Shown here piece by piece: positions 1 to 8,919 of a stretch of DNA of 64,000 bases. Source of the DNA: Kibdelosporangium banguiense (GTDB lineage: Bacteria; Actinomycetota; Actinomycetes; Mycobacteriales; Pseudonocardiaceae); NCBI RefSeq assembly GCF_017876405.1, contig NZ_JAGINW010000001.1:11917203-11981202 (forward strand), given 5' to 3'. The notes below the pieces were generated by a model, which saw nothing but the letters and a program-made list of their open reading frames with translations, searched no databases and was not told the DNA's origin. The translations under genes and the position numbers were made by a program. The first letter of the stretch is position 1. Each line of letters starts with the position of its first letter.

Positions 1-1
1 C

Positions 2-196
2 ATCCGGATGTACGACTTCATCGTCGAAGGCCGCATCGAGACCTCCATCGCCGAGCACATCGACATCATGGAGAACGTGCAGTCCGGCGAACTGGAGAAA
101 GCCCTGCGCCTGCTGCACGAACACATCGGCGCCTCGCTGGAGATCGTCGTCGAACGTGCCACCCGCGCCATCAGCGCCCGCCACATGACCAGCTGA
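2..196 (+). CDS. GntR-family regulator, FCD domain, C-terminal fragment
   Basis: Reading is open from the window edge (base 2) to a TGA at 194-196, so only the last 64 codons are seen. The fragment is helical, with His residues spaced as in the last helices of the FCD ligand-binding domain of FadR-type GntR regulators (EHIDIMENVQSGELEKALRL, then LLHEHI). FCD domains bind small organic acids or metal-bound effectors and release DNA. The N-terminal DNA-binding part lies upstream of the window, and no target can be inferred. Family assignment rests on the pattern of this short tail alone. Confidence 0.6.
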   Translation: MRMYDFIVEGRIETSIAEHIDIMENVQSGELEKALRLLHEHIGASLEIVVERATRAISARHMTS

Positions 197-202
197 GCCT
201 GA

Positions 203-1291
203 TCAGTCCTCCTGTCTGATCATGAGGAAGTCCGCGACGAAGCACGCGGCCTGCCCGGACTCCGTGCGCCCGACCCAGACCGGGTAGGCACCGTCGCCGG
301 GTCCGCTCCAGAAGGCGACCAGGTTCGCGCCCGTGCGCGGGTCGTCCAACGAAACGGATCCGTCCTCCGGTGTGTCCGTCAGGTCGTCGACCAGGTCGTC
401 GCCTGCCTCGTCCAGCCCTGGCATCGCTGCCGCGTCGAGGAAGCAAGCCTGACCGGAATCGACCCCGAACCCGTAGAACTCCTTGTTCCCGAGCTGCCTG
501 GGGTCCTGACCCTCGCGTAACGCGAGTTCCCATGTGGCCACTGGTTCATGGGAAACGATCACCCTTGCGCCTGCGGTCCGGCCATCGACGACGGCCAGCT
601 CGACGGGATATTCACCGGGCGGAGCCGTGGCGGTGAACGGCCGCGGCTGGTGTCCCAGGCCGAGGTAACCGGGATCGATCACGATCAGCGAGCCGCTCGG
701 CATCCGGAGCACGCCCGCCGGTACGACCTCACCCGCTGCTCGGAACATCGCCGCCAAATCACCTGGCTGCAACGGTTTGGGCGCCTGCCACGGCCGCTCT
801 TCCGTCGGCACATAGGGCGAAGGATCTGGTGCCTGGGTGAAAGTCGCGTCGTCGAGCCGGGCGAACCTGGCCCAGTCGCCGAAGGCAGGGATGGGCCAGG
901 TGATCTCGTCCACATCGATCTGGTCGATGGTGACCTGCGTGCCCTGGCCTGCCCTGGTGGTCAGCTCGCGCCGGCCGGTACCGGTGAACTCGGCAAGGCT
1001 CTCGGGATTCCACTGCTGGATCCGCACGGTCAGCATCCGATCGGCCAGTCTCCGATGCACGCTCTGACTGGACAACTCGCTCGAGCCGTCCACATGAGAC
1101 ACCGAAAGATGGTTTGCCTGCCAGCAAATCTCCGTGACAGCCGCCGCCTGACCGTCGTCCCCGACGAACACAACGGCGTACTGCTCCCCCGCCTCGTCGC
1201 GCTCGCGCGCGACCGCCTCCGGAAGCGGGCCGACCAGCCGTCGACCCTCGTAATCCCAGCCCTCGCAATAGACAACAGTGAGTTCGATCAA
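203..1291 (-). CDS. DUF4241 domain protein
   Basis: 362 aa, cytoplasmic, no signal peptide or membrane segment. The C-terminal ~200 residues match the DUF4241 pattern: a PPGEYPVELAVVDGR strand, then a WELAL segment, then GFGVDSGQACFLDA, and a final AFWSGPGDGAYPVWVGR strand ending near FVADFLM. The N-terminal part (about residues 1-120) looks like a separate domain with unknown role. The start is TTG at 1291, chosen because a GAGGGGG ribosome site lies about 5 nt upstream. The gene converges on the GntR fragment with a 6-bp gap. Function of DUF4241 is unknown; such proteins often appear near immunity and toxin loci, but nothing here supports that role. Confidence 0.7.
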   Translation of the reverse strand: MIELTVVYCEGWDYEGRRLVGPLPEAVARERDEAGEQYAVVFVGDDGQAAAVTEICWQANHLSVSHVDGSSELSSQSVHRRLADRMLTVRIQQWNPESLAEFTGTGRRELTTRAGQGTQVTIDQIDVDEITWPIPAFGDWARFARLDDATFTQAPDPSPYVPTEERPWQAPKPLQPGDLAAMFRAAGEVVPAGVLRMPSGSLIVIDPGYLGLGHQPRPFTATAPPGEYPVELAVVDGRTAGARVIVSHEPVATWELALREGQDPRQLGNKEFYGFGVDSGQACFLDAAAMPGLDEAGDDLVDDLTDTPEDGSVSLDDPRTGANLVAFWSGPGDGAYPVWVGRTESGQAACFVADFLMIRQED

Positions 1292-1355
1292 CGTTCCCCC
1301 TCGGTTGGCTTGTCCGCGCTGACGCTACATCCACCCACCGACAAAACCGGGTCAG

Positions 1356-2768
1356 TCAGCGTCCGAGCAGGTCAGCGATGGTCGCGATGCCGGCTTCGAT
1401 CGCCCGCCGCGGGGTGTCGCCGAAGCCGAGTACCAGTTGCGGCCCTTCGGTTGCAGGCAGGCGACGCATCGTGGCCATGCCGTAGAGTTCGACGCCGCGC
1501 TGCCGGGCCTGCTCGATCAACTGGTCCTCGTCGGTGCCGGGCGGCAGGTGCAGGACCGCGTGAAAACCAGCCGCGAGCCCTGTGACACGCAAGTCAGGGG
1601 CATGTTCGGCCAGAGCCGTGAGCAGAGTTTCCCGCCGGGCCGCGTATTCAGCGCGTGCACGCCGCAAATGCCGGTCGTAGCGCCCGGATTCGATGAGCGT
1701 TGCCAACGCCAGCTGGTCAAGCCCCGGGCTGCCACGATCGGCGATGAACTTGGCGCGCGCCAACGCCGCGAGCAGCCGATCGGGCGCGACCAACCAGCCC
1801 AGACGCAGGGCAGGCGCGAGTGATTTGCTCACAGTTCCCAGTGAGACAACACAATCAGGGGCAAGCCCTTGCAGCGAACCAACTGGCTCACGGTCGTAGC
1901 GGAACTCGGCGTCGTAGTCGTCTTCGATGATCACGCCGTCACACCGACGCGCCCACGCGATCAGTTCCTGCCTCCGGTGCCCGGCAAGCACGACACCTGT
2001 GGGCCACTGGTGAGCAGGGGTGACGAGCACAGCACGCGCCCCGCTGCGCTCAAGCGCGGCAACGTCAAGGCCATCCTCGTCCACCGGAATAGGTACCACG
2101 GCCATGCCTGCCGCAGTCGCCTGCTCAGTCGTCGAGTTACCGGCTCCAGGATCCTCAAAGGCAAGGGTGTCGACGCCCTCAGCGGCAAGAACCTTCAGCA
2201 CCAATCCCAACGCCTGCGCCATTCCACTGCAGACAACGACGTGGTCACTGGTCGCCGCGACCGCCCGCACCCGTCGCAGATACCCGGCAAGCACCTCACG
2301 CAGCCGCTGCTCACCGATCGGGTCGCCGTAGTCGAAAGCAGTGTTCGGCGCTGTCCGGCAGACTTCCCGGATCGCCCAGGCCCAGTCCTCGCGCGGCGCG
2401 AGACCAAGATCAGGCACACCGTGCCGGAAGTCAGCGATCACCTGTCGTGGCACAGACGGTGGGCTTGGCCGTGAAGGAGCGTCCCGGACGGGGGCTGCGT
2501 CCGCCGCAACCCGCGTGGGTGCCCCTGGCCGACTGGTCAGGTACCCCTCCGCCTGCAACTGCGCGTAGCAGTCCTGCACAAGACCACGCGACAGCCCCAA
2601 CACGCGGGCCAGCACACGTGAGGACGGAAGCCGCTCGTCACCAGCGAGCCGACCCGAGCGGATGGCGTCCCGCAACTGAGCCTCAAGCTGGGAGCGAAGG
2701 CCCACGCCGCTGTCCCGATCGATCGTGAGCAACAGCTCCGGCCCCCAACCGGCCCACTCCACAGACAT
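1356..2768 (-). CDS. MocR/PdxR-like PLP-dependent transcriptional regulator
   Basis: 470 aa. Residues ~15-85 form a GntR winged helix (GLRSQLEAQLRDAIRSGRL, LPSSRVLARVLGLSRGLVQDCYAQLQAEGYL). After a Pro-rich linker follows a fold-type I aminotransferase-like domain, including DFRHGVPDL, the SGMAQAL turn, and the IIEDDYDAEFRYD strand. The PLP lysine is visible in SLGTVSKSLAPALRLGW. Length is normal for MocR. Such proteins sense PLP or amino acids and usually control a divergent neighbour, here the MFS exporter at 2817. The ATG at 2768 has no Shine-Dalgarno, but TAAGGT lies 8 nt upstream, suggesting a leaderless mRNA. Confidence 0.92.
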   Translation of the reverse strand: MSVEWAGWGPELLLTIDRDSGVGLRSQLEAQLRDAIRSGRLAGDERLPSSRVLARVLGLSRGLVQDCYAQLQAEGYLTSRPGAPTRVAADAAPVRDAPSRPSPPSVPRQVIADFRHGVPDLGLAPREDWAWAIREVCRTAPNTAFDYGDPIGEQRLREVLAGYLRRVRAVAATSDHVVVCSGMAQALGLVLKVLAAEGVDTLAFEDPGAGNSTTEQATAAGMAVVPIPVDEDGLDVAALERSGARAVLVTPAHQWPTGVVLAGHRRQELIAWARRCDGVIIEDDYDAEFRYDREPVGSLQGLAPDCVVSLGTVSKSLAPALRLGWLVAPDRLLAALARAKFIADRGSPGLDQLALATLIESGRYDRHLRRARAEYAARRETLLTALAEHAPDLRVTGLAAGFHAVLHLPPGTDEDQLIEQARQRGVELYGMATMRRLPATEGPQLVLGFGDTPRRAIEAGIATIADLLGR

Positions 2769-2816
2769 GAAACTGGACCTTACCGGTGCTCCGGTTGCCT
2801 CGTAGCGTCTTCTGAC
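2769..2816. promoter_or_regulatory. Divergent leaderless promoters with inverted-repeat operator
   Basis: Only 48 bp separate the MocR gene and the MFS gene. On the minus strand TAAGGT (2777-2782) stands 8 nt before the MocR ATG. On the plus strand TAGCGT (2803-2808) stands 8 nt before the MFS ATG. Neither gene has a ribosome site, so both transcripts probably begin at the start codon. Between the two -10 elements is a perfect inverted repeat ACCGG-TGCT-CCGGT (2782-2795), the likely MocR operator. Confidence 0.55.
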
Positions 2817-4034
2817 ATGACCACCACCCCAGAGATCCGGCCCAGGCTCGTCACCCGCGCGTTGCTGCTGCGCTTCGTCTCGATCGTCGGCGCGGCGATC
2901 GGTTTCTTCCTGCCGCTGTCGGTCGTGCCGCTGTTCGCGCAGCAGGCAGGCTCAGACAGCGGGGCCGGGCTGTCGACGGTCGTGTTGTTGCTGGCCACGG
3001 TGTTGTGTGAGCTGGTCACGCCCCGGCTGATCGCCCGGGTGGGCTACCGGTGGGCACTGGCCCTCGGACTGGCCTTGCTGGGAACGCCGATCCTGATCCT
3101 GACAGTCAGCGACAACACCTGGGTGATCATCGCGGTCAACGTGGTGCGCGGCGCCGGATTCGCGATCAGCGTCGTGGCCGGCGGCGCCCTGACCGCCACG
3201 CTCATCCCCGCCGAGCGACGCGGCGAAGGCCTCGCGCTCGTTGGAATCGTCAGTGGCGTGCCTGGCATGCTCGCGTTGCCCGCAGGCGTCTGGGCAGCCG
3301 CGCATTGGGGATACACGCCCGTGTTCGTGGCGACAGCAGCGGCCACGCTGCTCGCCTTGCCGTCCATACCAGGACTCCCCCAACGCGACGCCTCCACGAA
3401 AACAAGCGATCACGGCGTGCTCGCCGGTCTGCGTAGCGCCGTACTCATGCGTCCAGCGACGATCTTCGCCGCATCGGCCGGTGCCGCAGGCGTGCTCATC
3501 ACCTTCCTCCCACTCGCCACCACCGACCAGCCGGTCTGGGTGGCAGCATCCGCACTGCTCGCCCAGCCCGCAGCGTCCACTGTGGCCCGTTGGTTCGCCG
3601 GCCGAATCGGCGACCGGCACAGCTCGGCCCACTTGCTGGCGCCCGGACTGGCACTGACCGCCGTAGGCATCGCCGCGATCGCCGCCACCAGCAGCCCGAT
3701 CGCGGTGATCGGCGGAGCATTCGTGTTCGGCGCCGGATTCGGCGTACTGCAGAACGCGACACAGACATTGATGTACGCCCGCGTGCCCGCAGGCGGAGAA
3801 GGCGCCGTGAGCGCGATCTGGAACGCCGCCTACGACCTCGGCATGGCCGCAGGCGCGCTCGGCGCGGGACTGCTCGTCGCCTCGGTCGGCTACCCGGCGA
3901 CCTTCATTCTGACCGCCATCGCGACGCTCCCAGCGTTCCTCCTGATCCGCCGTGACCGCCGCCCCGTGCAGGAGAAGCTGGCGGGAAGGCAGATGGAAGC
4001 GGGACGGAAGTCGTTACGAAGCACCGCTCAATAG
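2817..4034 (+). CDS. MFS transporter, probable drug or metabolite exporter
   Basis: 405 aa with about 12 hydrophobic segments in two halves. The loop after the second helix has an MFS-A-like pattern (ARVGYRWALALGL), and the second half repeats it with AGRIGDRHSSAHLLAPGL. The glycine-rich GAGFGVLQNATQTLMYARVP and WNAAYDLGMAAGALGAGLL segments are typical of small actinobacterial MFS exporters. It is divergent from a MocR regulator over 48 bp, so it is probably the regulated target. Substrate is unknown; amino acid or amine export is a guess from MocR biology. Confidence 0.85.
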   Translation: MTTTPEIRPRLVTRALLLRFVSIVGAAIGFFLPLSVVPLFAQQAGSDSGAGLSTVVLLLATVLCELVTPRLIARVGYRWALALGLALLGTPILILTVSDNTWVIIAVNVVRGAGFAISVVAGGALTATLIPAERRGEGLALVGIVSGVPGMLALPAGVWAAAHWGYTPVFVATAAATLLALPSIPGLPQRDASTKTSDHGVLAGLRSAVLMRPATIFAASAGAAGVLITFLPLATTDQPVWVAASALLAQPAASTVARWFAGRIGDRHSSAHLLAPGLALTAVGIAAIAATSSPIAVIGGAFVFGAGFGVLQNATQTLMYARVPAGGEGAVSAIWNAAYDLGMAAGALGAGLLVASVGYPATFILTAIATLPAFLLIRRDRRPVQEKLAGRQMEAGRKSLRSTAQ

Positions 4035-4092
4035 CGTCGCCCGCAACCGGTTTGGGACCACGCCGGGACGAGCGAAAGAGGGAGTCCGGCCA

Positions 4093-4149
4093 ATGAGGAA
4101 GATCGGCATGGGTGTGGCCGCCGCCGCGGCCGTCGATCCATGGGCGTAA
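4093..4149 (+). CDS. Possible 18-aa leader peptide or frameshifted signal start
   Basis: An ATG at 4093 has a good ribosome site (GGAG at 4081-4084, 8 nt upstream) and opens an 18-codon frame starting MRKIGMGVAAAAA, which looks like the first part of a signal peptide. It stops at TAA 4147-4149, 10 nt inside the next gene (ATG 4140), which itself has no visible ribosome site. It may couple translation of the next gene, or the two frames may be one signal peptide broken by a frameshift. Confidence 0.3.
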   Translation: MRKIGMGVAAAAAVDPWA

Positions 4150-5180
4150 AACTGGTGGCCGCGCTGGCCGGTGGGCTGATGCTGGTCGCCGGCTCTTCGG
4201 CGGCCGGCTCTGGCCGGCCGCCCTTGCAGCGGCAGGACTTCACCCTGATCGGCGCGAGCTCCGACGGCGCGATCGTGCTGGACATCAGGAGCGACACGCT
4301 GATCGGTGTCGACCGGTCAGGCAAGCAGGTGTGGACCGACCGGCGGGCGCTTGCGATCCACGCGGACGCGCGATGCATGGCCCGGTGCCCGGACGCGGTT
4401 TTCTCCGGCGTCGGCCCGGTGGACAGCCAGGATCCTGAGCCGTGGACGTCGGACGGCGAGCCGCTGCGGCTGACCGCCACGCCGGTCCGTCGTGTGCTGA
4501 CTGCGAAGTCGCCCACCGATGCGGTAGTCGTCGAAGGTGACTCGCGACGCTCGTGGATGCGGTTGGTCCGCCCGGGGATGCCGGAAGAGAAGATTCCATT
4601 GAGCAACAATCGGCTTCGATGGTTCGAGAACGCGGACCGCACCGAGGCAGTCGCCTTCTCCGGCGCACGGGAGGACACCGCCGCCACGCTCATGCGGGCA
4701 CGGCACGACGAAACCGGTTGGCACATCGTGGAGAGCAAGACACCCCGGGGCCAGGCTTGGGGCGCCTGCGTGACCGGCAAGGCCGTCGCGTTGGTGGGCC
4801 TCGAACCGGCCCTGATTCTCGATGGCGGGCAACGGATCCCGCTGCGCACCGATCTGAGCAGTGCCGGGGAGTGCGCGTTCGGCGAAGCTGGTGGCGCGGT
4901 GGTGGAGCGGTCGGTCGACCAGAATCACGCCCGCACGACGTCGGTCCGCGGTGTCGCGCTGAGCGGCGAACAGACTTGGTCGAAACGGGTTTCCGGCGAG
5001 GCCATCGTGACCGCGCACCCGTCCGGCACCACCTTTGCCCTGGCATCACAGGGAAAGCTCGAGATCGTCGACGCGGCGGGCAAAACCACCGGCGCGCAGG
5101 ACGACGTCGCCGCGGCCCGGTTCACCGCCGCGGGTGAACTGGTGACGGTCAGCGGGGAAGGCCGAGTCCGCTGGCGGTGA
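4140..5180 (+). CDS. Secreted protein of beta-propeller type, unknown function
   Basis: 346 aa. The first ~28 residues (MGVKLVAALAGGLMLVAGSSAAG) form a hydrophobic secretion signal. The mature part is a run of short beta strands with Trp- and Gly-rich turns (GVDRSGKQVWTDRR, VALSGEQTWSKRVSG, GELVTVSGEGRVRWR) that resemble PQQ/WD-like propeller blades. Four cysteines (CMARC, GACV, GECAF) may form disulfides. The final codons abut the SARP regulator, which converges with a 5-bp gap. No enzymatic motif is visible. The start is uncertain because the ribosome site belongs to an overlapping short frame at 4093. Confidence 0.65.
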   Translation: MGVKLVAALAGGLMLVAGSSAAGSGRPPLQRQDFTLIGASSDGAIVLDIRSDTLIGVDRSGKQVWTDRRALAIHADARCMARCPDAVFSGVGPVDSQDPEPWTSDGEPLRLTATPVRRVLTAKSPTDAVVVEGDSRRSWMRLVRPGMPEEKIPLSNNRLRWFENADRTEAVAFSGAREDTAATLMRARHDETGWHIVESKTPRGQAWGACVTGKAVALVGLEPALILDGGQRIPLRTDLSSAGECAFGEAGGAVVERSVDQNHARTTSVRGVALSGEQTWSKRVSGEAIVTAHPSGTTFALASQGKLEIVDAAGKTTGAQDDVAAARFTAAGELVTVSGEGRVRWR

Positions 5181-5185
5181 GACTG

Positions 5186-8100
5186 CTACGAGGCCTGCGA
5201 CGCGGGCAGGCGATCGAGGAGCCGCTGGGCGGTCTGCTGGCCGGTGACGTGCCCGCTGGCCAGCCAGAGCTCCCGGGCGGCGATGGCCTGCTCGAGAGCT
5301 TCGGCCTGCCTGCCCGCGACGAGGTGGACCTCGGCGATCGCGATCCGGATGGTCGCCTCGATCAGCACGAACTTGCCTTGCATCGCCACCGCGAGCGCCT
5401 CTGCGGCAAGGGCGTACGCCTCGTCGATCCGCCGCAGCCTGGCCATGCTGCGCACCAGGCCCGCGATGGCTTCGGCGCGCTGCCAATGCAGGCCGGACCT
5501 GGTGGTGATGTCCACGGCCAGCCGGTGGCTCTCCTCGGCCTGCCGCCACATCTCCAACTCGGCCTGGGCGTTGCCCACTGCGATCAGGGCGGTCGCCTCG
5601 GCGACCTTGTCCCCGTCCTGCCGAGCCAGTTCCACCGCGCTCACAGCGTCCAGCCTGGCCTGCGCAGGATTTCCGGCGGCGATACGCACCTGGCTCAGCC
5701 CGGTGAACGCGATCGCCAGCCCGTAACTGGAACCCGAGGCGTCGAACAATGCACGGGACCGCAGCAACGCGTCCAGCGCGTCCGCGATGTTGCCCATGCT
5801 GAGCAGGACATGCCCGTAGTCGGCCAGACCGGCCGCCTCCCAGAAGACCAGCCCTTCCGCCTGCGCCAACGTGATCGCCTCGGCAAGGCAGTCCTGGGCC
5901 TCGGTGAGCCAGCCGAGGTGCCGGTAGTGACAGCCCAACGAGTTCAGGGCGAGACACTGACCGGGTTTGGCGTCGATCTGGCGGAACAGCAGCACAGCCT
6001 GACGGCCGTGCCCGACCGCCTCGATCAACCTGCCGGTCCACTCCATCAGCGAGCTCAGGTTGGCCACGGCCGTGGCCTCGCACTCCGGCCAGGCACAGGC
6101 CCGGCTGACCTCAACCGCCTGCGTCATGTGGTGGATGCCCTGCTCATGGCGGCCCTCGCGGAAGTACGCCGAGCCGAGGCTCAGATGCATCAGCGCGGCG
6201 ACCTGCTCCTGCCCGCGCTGGTCGGCGGCGCGCAGGACGGCTGGTGCGATCTCCAGCCATTCGGCGCGCCTGCCGTGGTCGTGCACGAACCGGCGCAGGG
6301 AATCCGCCAGGTACCAGGCCATCGGGTACGGCCCGTGCGCCGCGGCGTACCGCAGGGCCTCAGTCAGGTTGCCCAGTTCGGGATCGAGCCAGGCCAGGCC
6401 GGAGCTGACGTCGGTGAACTCGATGTCCGGCACCCGGCCGGAGATCGGCTCCCGCGGCAGGCTGACGATCTTCGGCCCGAGCAGCCGCGAGAAGGCGTCG
6501 GCCACTGCGAGGTAGTAGGCGAACAACCGGTTCCACGCCTCGGTGCGTGTCCTGGTGTCGTCCTCCATCACCAGTCCGCTCGCGTACTGGCGTACCAGGT
6601 CGTGGAAGCGATAGCGGTCCGGTGTGTACGGCTCCACGAGGTTTGCCGCAGCAAGCACTTTGAGCTGCTTGGTGGCTTGGCGGACGTCGACGCCGGTCAG
6701 CTCGGCCGTGGCCTCGGCGGTGAAATCCGGGCCGGGAATCAGGCCGAGCATCCGGAACGTACGTTGCTGCGCCGGTGTGAGCGCCTGATAGGACAACGCG
6801 AACGCGGCGGTCACCGCCCCTTCGTCGGCACCGTCCACAATGAGCTGGTCAAGCGAGCTGCCCTTGCCGAGTTCGGCGACCACACCGGCGATCGTGGTCG
6901 AGACGTTCGCCGCGGCGATGCGCAGCGCGAGGGCGTGGTGACCGCAGAGCCGGGCCAGTTGCTCGGTCGCTTCCGGTTCCGCGGCCACAGCTTCCGCCCC
7001 GAGGACCGCGGTGAGCAGGGCGGACGAGTCCTCTGGCGGAAGCGCGCCCAGCGGCAGCGAACGGGCACCGGCGCGGGCGACCACCTCGCCGAGCCGGTTA
7101 CGGCTGGTGATCAGCACCAGTCCGGAGGACGGCAGCAGCGGCATGACCTGGACGGCGTCCCGCGCGTTGTCCAGCAGGACAAGGACTTTCCGGTCGGCGA
7201 GCAACGATCGGTACAACCGTGCCAGCTCGTCCAGCTCAGTGGGCATCTCGCCCGGATCGACGCCCAGCGTGCGCACCAGCTGGGCCAGCGCCGCGGCCGG
7301 GGCCACCGGCGTACTTTCCCGTTCGAAACCGCGCAGGTTCAGGTACAGCTGCCCGTCCGGGAAACGCTTGCGGACCTTGTGCGCCCAGTGGACAGCCAAC
7401 GCGGTCTTGCCGATCCCGGCCGTTCCGCTGATCACCCAGATCCCGTCGGGCGCGGAGTTCAATGTGGCCAGCTCAGCCGTCCGGCCGGCGAATCCCCTGA
7501 CGTCCAGCGGCAGTTCCGCGGGACGGATGCCGGTCTGTTGCACCACCGCCGAGGCGATGGGTTTGTCCTCGCCGGTCAGGATCCGGGTCCGCAGGTCCTG
7601 CAACGGCTGTCCCGGATCGATCCCGAGTTCCTCCACCAGCCGGGCGCGGGTCTCGTCGTAGACCTGCAAGGCCTCCGACGTGCGCCCGGAGCGGTGCAGG
7701 GCGAGCATCAGGTGGCCGCGCAACCGTTCGGACAAAGGGTGTTGCTCGACGGCGTCCCGCAGTTCGCCAACGGCTTCAGCATGCCGTCCGGCTGCGAGCT
7801 CCAGATCGTACAGTTCGTCGAGCGCGGCAAGCCTTCGCTCGGCCAACGCCGGGCCGGCGCTGTCGATCAGTGCCTCGGTCACTCCGGCCAACGGCGGCCC
7901 GTCCCAGAGCGACAGTGCATATCGCAACTGCCCGGCCGCGTCCGGCCCGCTGCCACGGGCCTTTGTCACGGCCGCGTCGAAAAGGTCCAGATCCAGCTCA
8001 CCGGAGCCGACCTCGATCACGTAGCCGGACGGACGCCGCGAGATCACGTCCCGGCCGAGCAGTTTGCGCAGTTCCGAGACGTACACCTGGATCCGGCCGC

Positions 8101-8275
8101 GCACGCTCGGTGGCGGCCGGTCGCCCCAGATCAGCTCGATCAGCCGGGCCTCGGCCACCACCCGGTTGGCGTTGAGCAACAGCACGGCCAGCAGAGCGGC
8201 TTGTTTCGGCCCACCCGGCCGCACCGATCTGCCTTGGTCGATCACCGTCACCGGCCCCAGTACGCGGTAACGCAT
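5186..8275 (-). CDS. SARP (AfsR/BTAD) transcriptional regulator with NB-ARC and TPR domains
   Basis: About 1029 aa. Residues 1-90 form the OmpR-like winged helix (MRYRVLGPVTVIDQG, then VRGRIQVYVSELRKLLG), residues ~95-240 the bacterial transcriptional activation domain ending in EELGIDPGQPLQDL. A STAND/NB-ARC ATPase follows with Walker A GTAGIGKTALAVHWAH and Walker B KVLVLLDNARD. The last ~400 residues are TPR-like helices. This architecture matches AfsR-type activators, which bind 11-bp-spaced heptamers and recruit RNA polymerase in an ATP- or partner-dependent way. ATG at 8275 is chosen because GGGGA lies just upstream and the domain begins there; an upstream ATG at 8299 is less likely. The small secreted gene at 8880 lies upstream on the same strand and carries candidate SARP repeats. 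Confidence 0.92.
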   Translation of the reverse strand: MRYRVLGPVTVIDQGRSVRPGGPKQAALLAVLLLNANRVVAEARLIELIWGDRPPPSVRGRIQVYVSELRKLLGRDVISRRPSGYVIEVGSGELDLDLFDAAVTKARGSGPDAAGQLRYALSLWDGPPLAGVTEALIDSAGPALAERRLAALDELYDLELAAGRHAEAVGELRDAVEQHPLSERLRGHLMLALHRSGRTSEALQVYDETRARLVEELGIDPGQPLQDLRTRILTGEDKPIASAVVQQTGIRPAELPLDVRGFAGRTAELATLNSAPDGIWVISGTAGIGKTALAVHWAHKVRKRFPDGQLYLNLRGFERESTPVAPAAALAQLVRTLGVDPGEMPTELDELARLYRSLLADRKVLVLLDNARDAVQVMPLLPSSGLVLITSRNRLGEVVARAGARSLPLGALPPEDSSALLTAVLGAEAVAAEPEATEQLARLCGHHALALRIAAANVSTTIAGVVAELGKGSSLDQLIVDGADEGAVTAAFALSYQALTPAQQRTFRMLGLIPGPDFTAEATAELTGVDVRQATKQLKVLAAANLVEPYTPDRYRFHDLVRQYASGLVMEDDTRTRTEAWNRLFAYYLAVADAFSRLLGPKIVSLPREPISGRVPDIEFTDVSSGLAWLDPELGNLTEALRYAAAHGPYPMAWYLADSLRRFVHDHGRRAEWLEIAPAVLRAADQRGQEQVAALMHLSLGSAYFREGRHEQGIHHMTQAVEVSRACAWPECEATAVANLSSLMEWTGRLIEAVGHGRQAVLLFRQIDAKPGQCLALNSLGCHYRHLGWLTEAQDCLAEAITLAQAEGLVFWEAAGLADYGHVLLSMGNIADALDALLRSRALFDASGSSYGLAIAFTGLSQVRIAAGNPAQARLDAVSAVELARQDGDKVAEATALIAVGNAQAELEMWRQAEESHRLAVDITTRSGLHWQRAEAIAGLVRSMARLRRIDEAYALAAEALAVAMQGKFVLIEATIRIAIAEVHLVAGRQAEALEQAIAARELWLASGHVTGQQTAQRLLDRLPASQAS

Positions 8276-8418
8276 GTGTCCCCGTTCGAAAAGTCGCAAC
8301 GGCGCGATTGGCGGATCGCGTCGCCGGAACCCTATAGAAATCCGGGCTTCCGACGGGACCTTCGTGATCGATCAACGGCTGGGCTACATCAATTGGCCAC
8401 CCGATGTTCACTGACTCG

Positions 8419-8880
8419 TTAGGAGGTGAAGGCGTCGACCTCCTTGACAACGCGGCAGGTCAGCCGGGTACCACCGGGCCGGACGAAGGTGAAGGTCACA
8501 CTCATCGTCATCGACGTGGTGATCGGGATCGCGACGTCCTCGACCGGCTCAGCCACCGAGCCGCCTGTCTCCAGGCCCCTTCTGGTCTTGTCGAAGTCGA
8601 CGATCTCCTCGTGCCCCTCGACATGGCTGATCCGCATCCGGGCCCGGACCAGGGCAGGCTCGGTCTCCCCGAGATGCGGCCCGGCACCCACCGTCATCCC
8701 GGTCGGCCGGTAGACCCCGCCGACCTTGTTGTAGACCAGCTTCGCGGAGCCCCGGAACCCGTCCGCGCGACAGGAACCTGACACGCTGTCCGCCATGGCA
8801 CTCGCCGCCGGAACCACGACGACCGTGCCCACTGCCGCCACCACGCTCACCACCGCTGCCCGACGCATCGCATACCCCAT
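8419..8880 (-). CDS. Small secreted protein, unknown function
   Basis: 153 aa. The N-terminus (MGYAMRRAAVVSVVAAVGT, ending near ASAMA) is a classical signal peptide. The mature ~120 residues contain two cysteines (GSCRADG and LTCRVV) likely to form a disulfide, and mostly beta structure. No known domain was recognised. AGGAAAGGG lies 9 nt before the ATG. It is followed on the same strand by the SARP regulator after 143 bp, and its promoter region has 11-bp direct repeats (8934-8955) suitable for SARP binding. Confidence 0.7.
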   Translation of the reverse strand: MGYAMRRAAVVSVVAAVGTVVVVPAASAMADSVSGSCRADGFRGSAKLVYNKVGGVYRPTGMTVGAGPHLGETEPALVRARMRISHVEGHEEIVDFDKTRRGLETGGSVAEPVEDVAIPITTSMTMSVTFTFVRPGGTRLTCRVVKEVDAFTS

Positions 8881-8919
8881 CAGTGCGAACCCTTTCCTCG
8901 TCCCCAGCGATTCGCGCGC

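Noticed and set aside
203..1291. DUF4241 protein as an anti-phage or toxin-immunity component
   Set aside because: No toxin, nuclease or defence gene is adjacent, so only the domain name is reported.
5177..8422. Open frame of over 1000 codons on the plus strand opposite the first SARP gene
   Set aside because: It is the antisense shadow of a clearly conserved regulator. High GC at third positions keeps this frame open. The product is Arg/Gln/His-rich with no domain.
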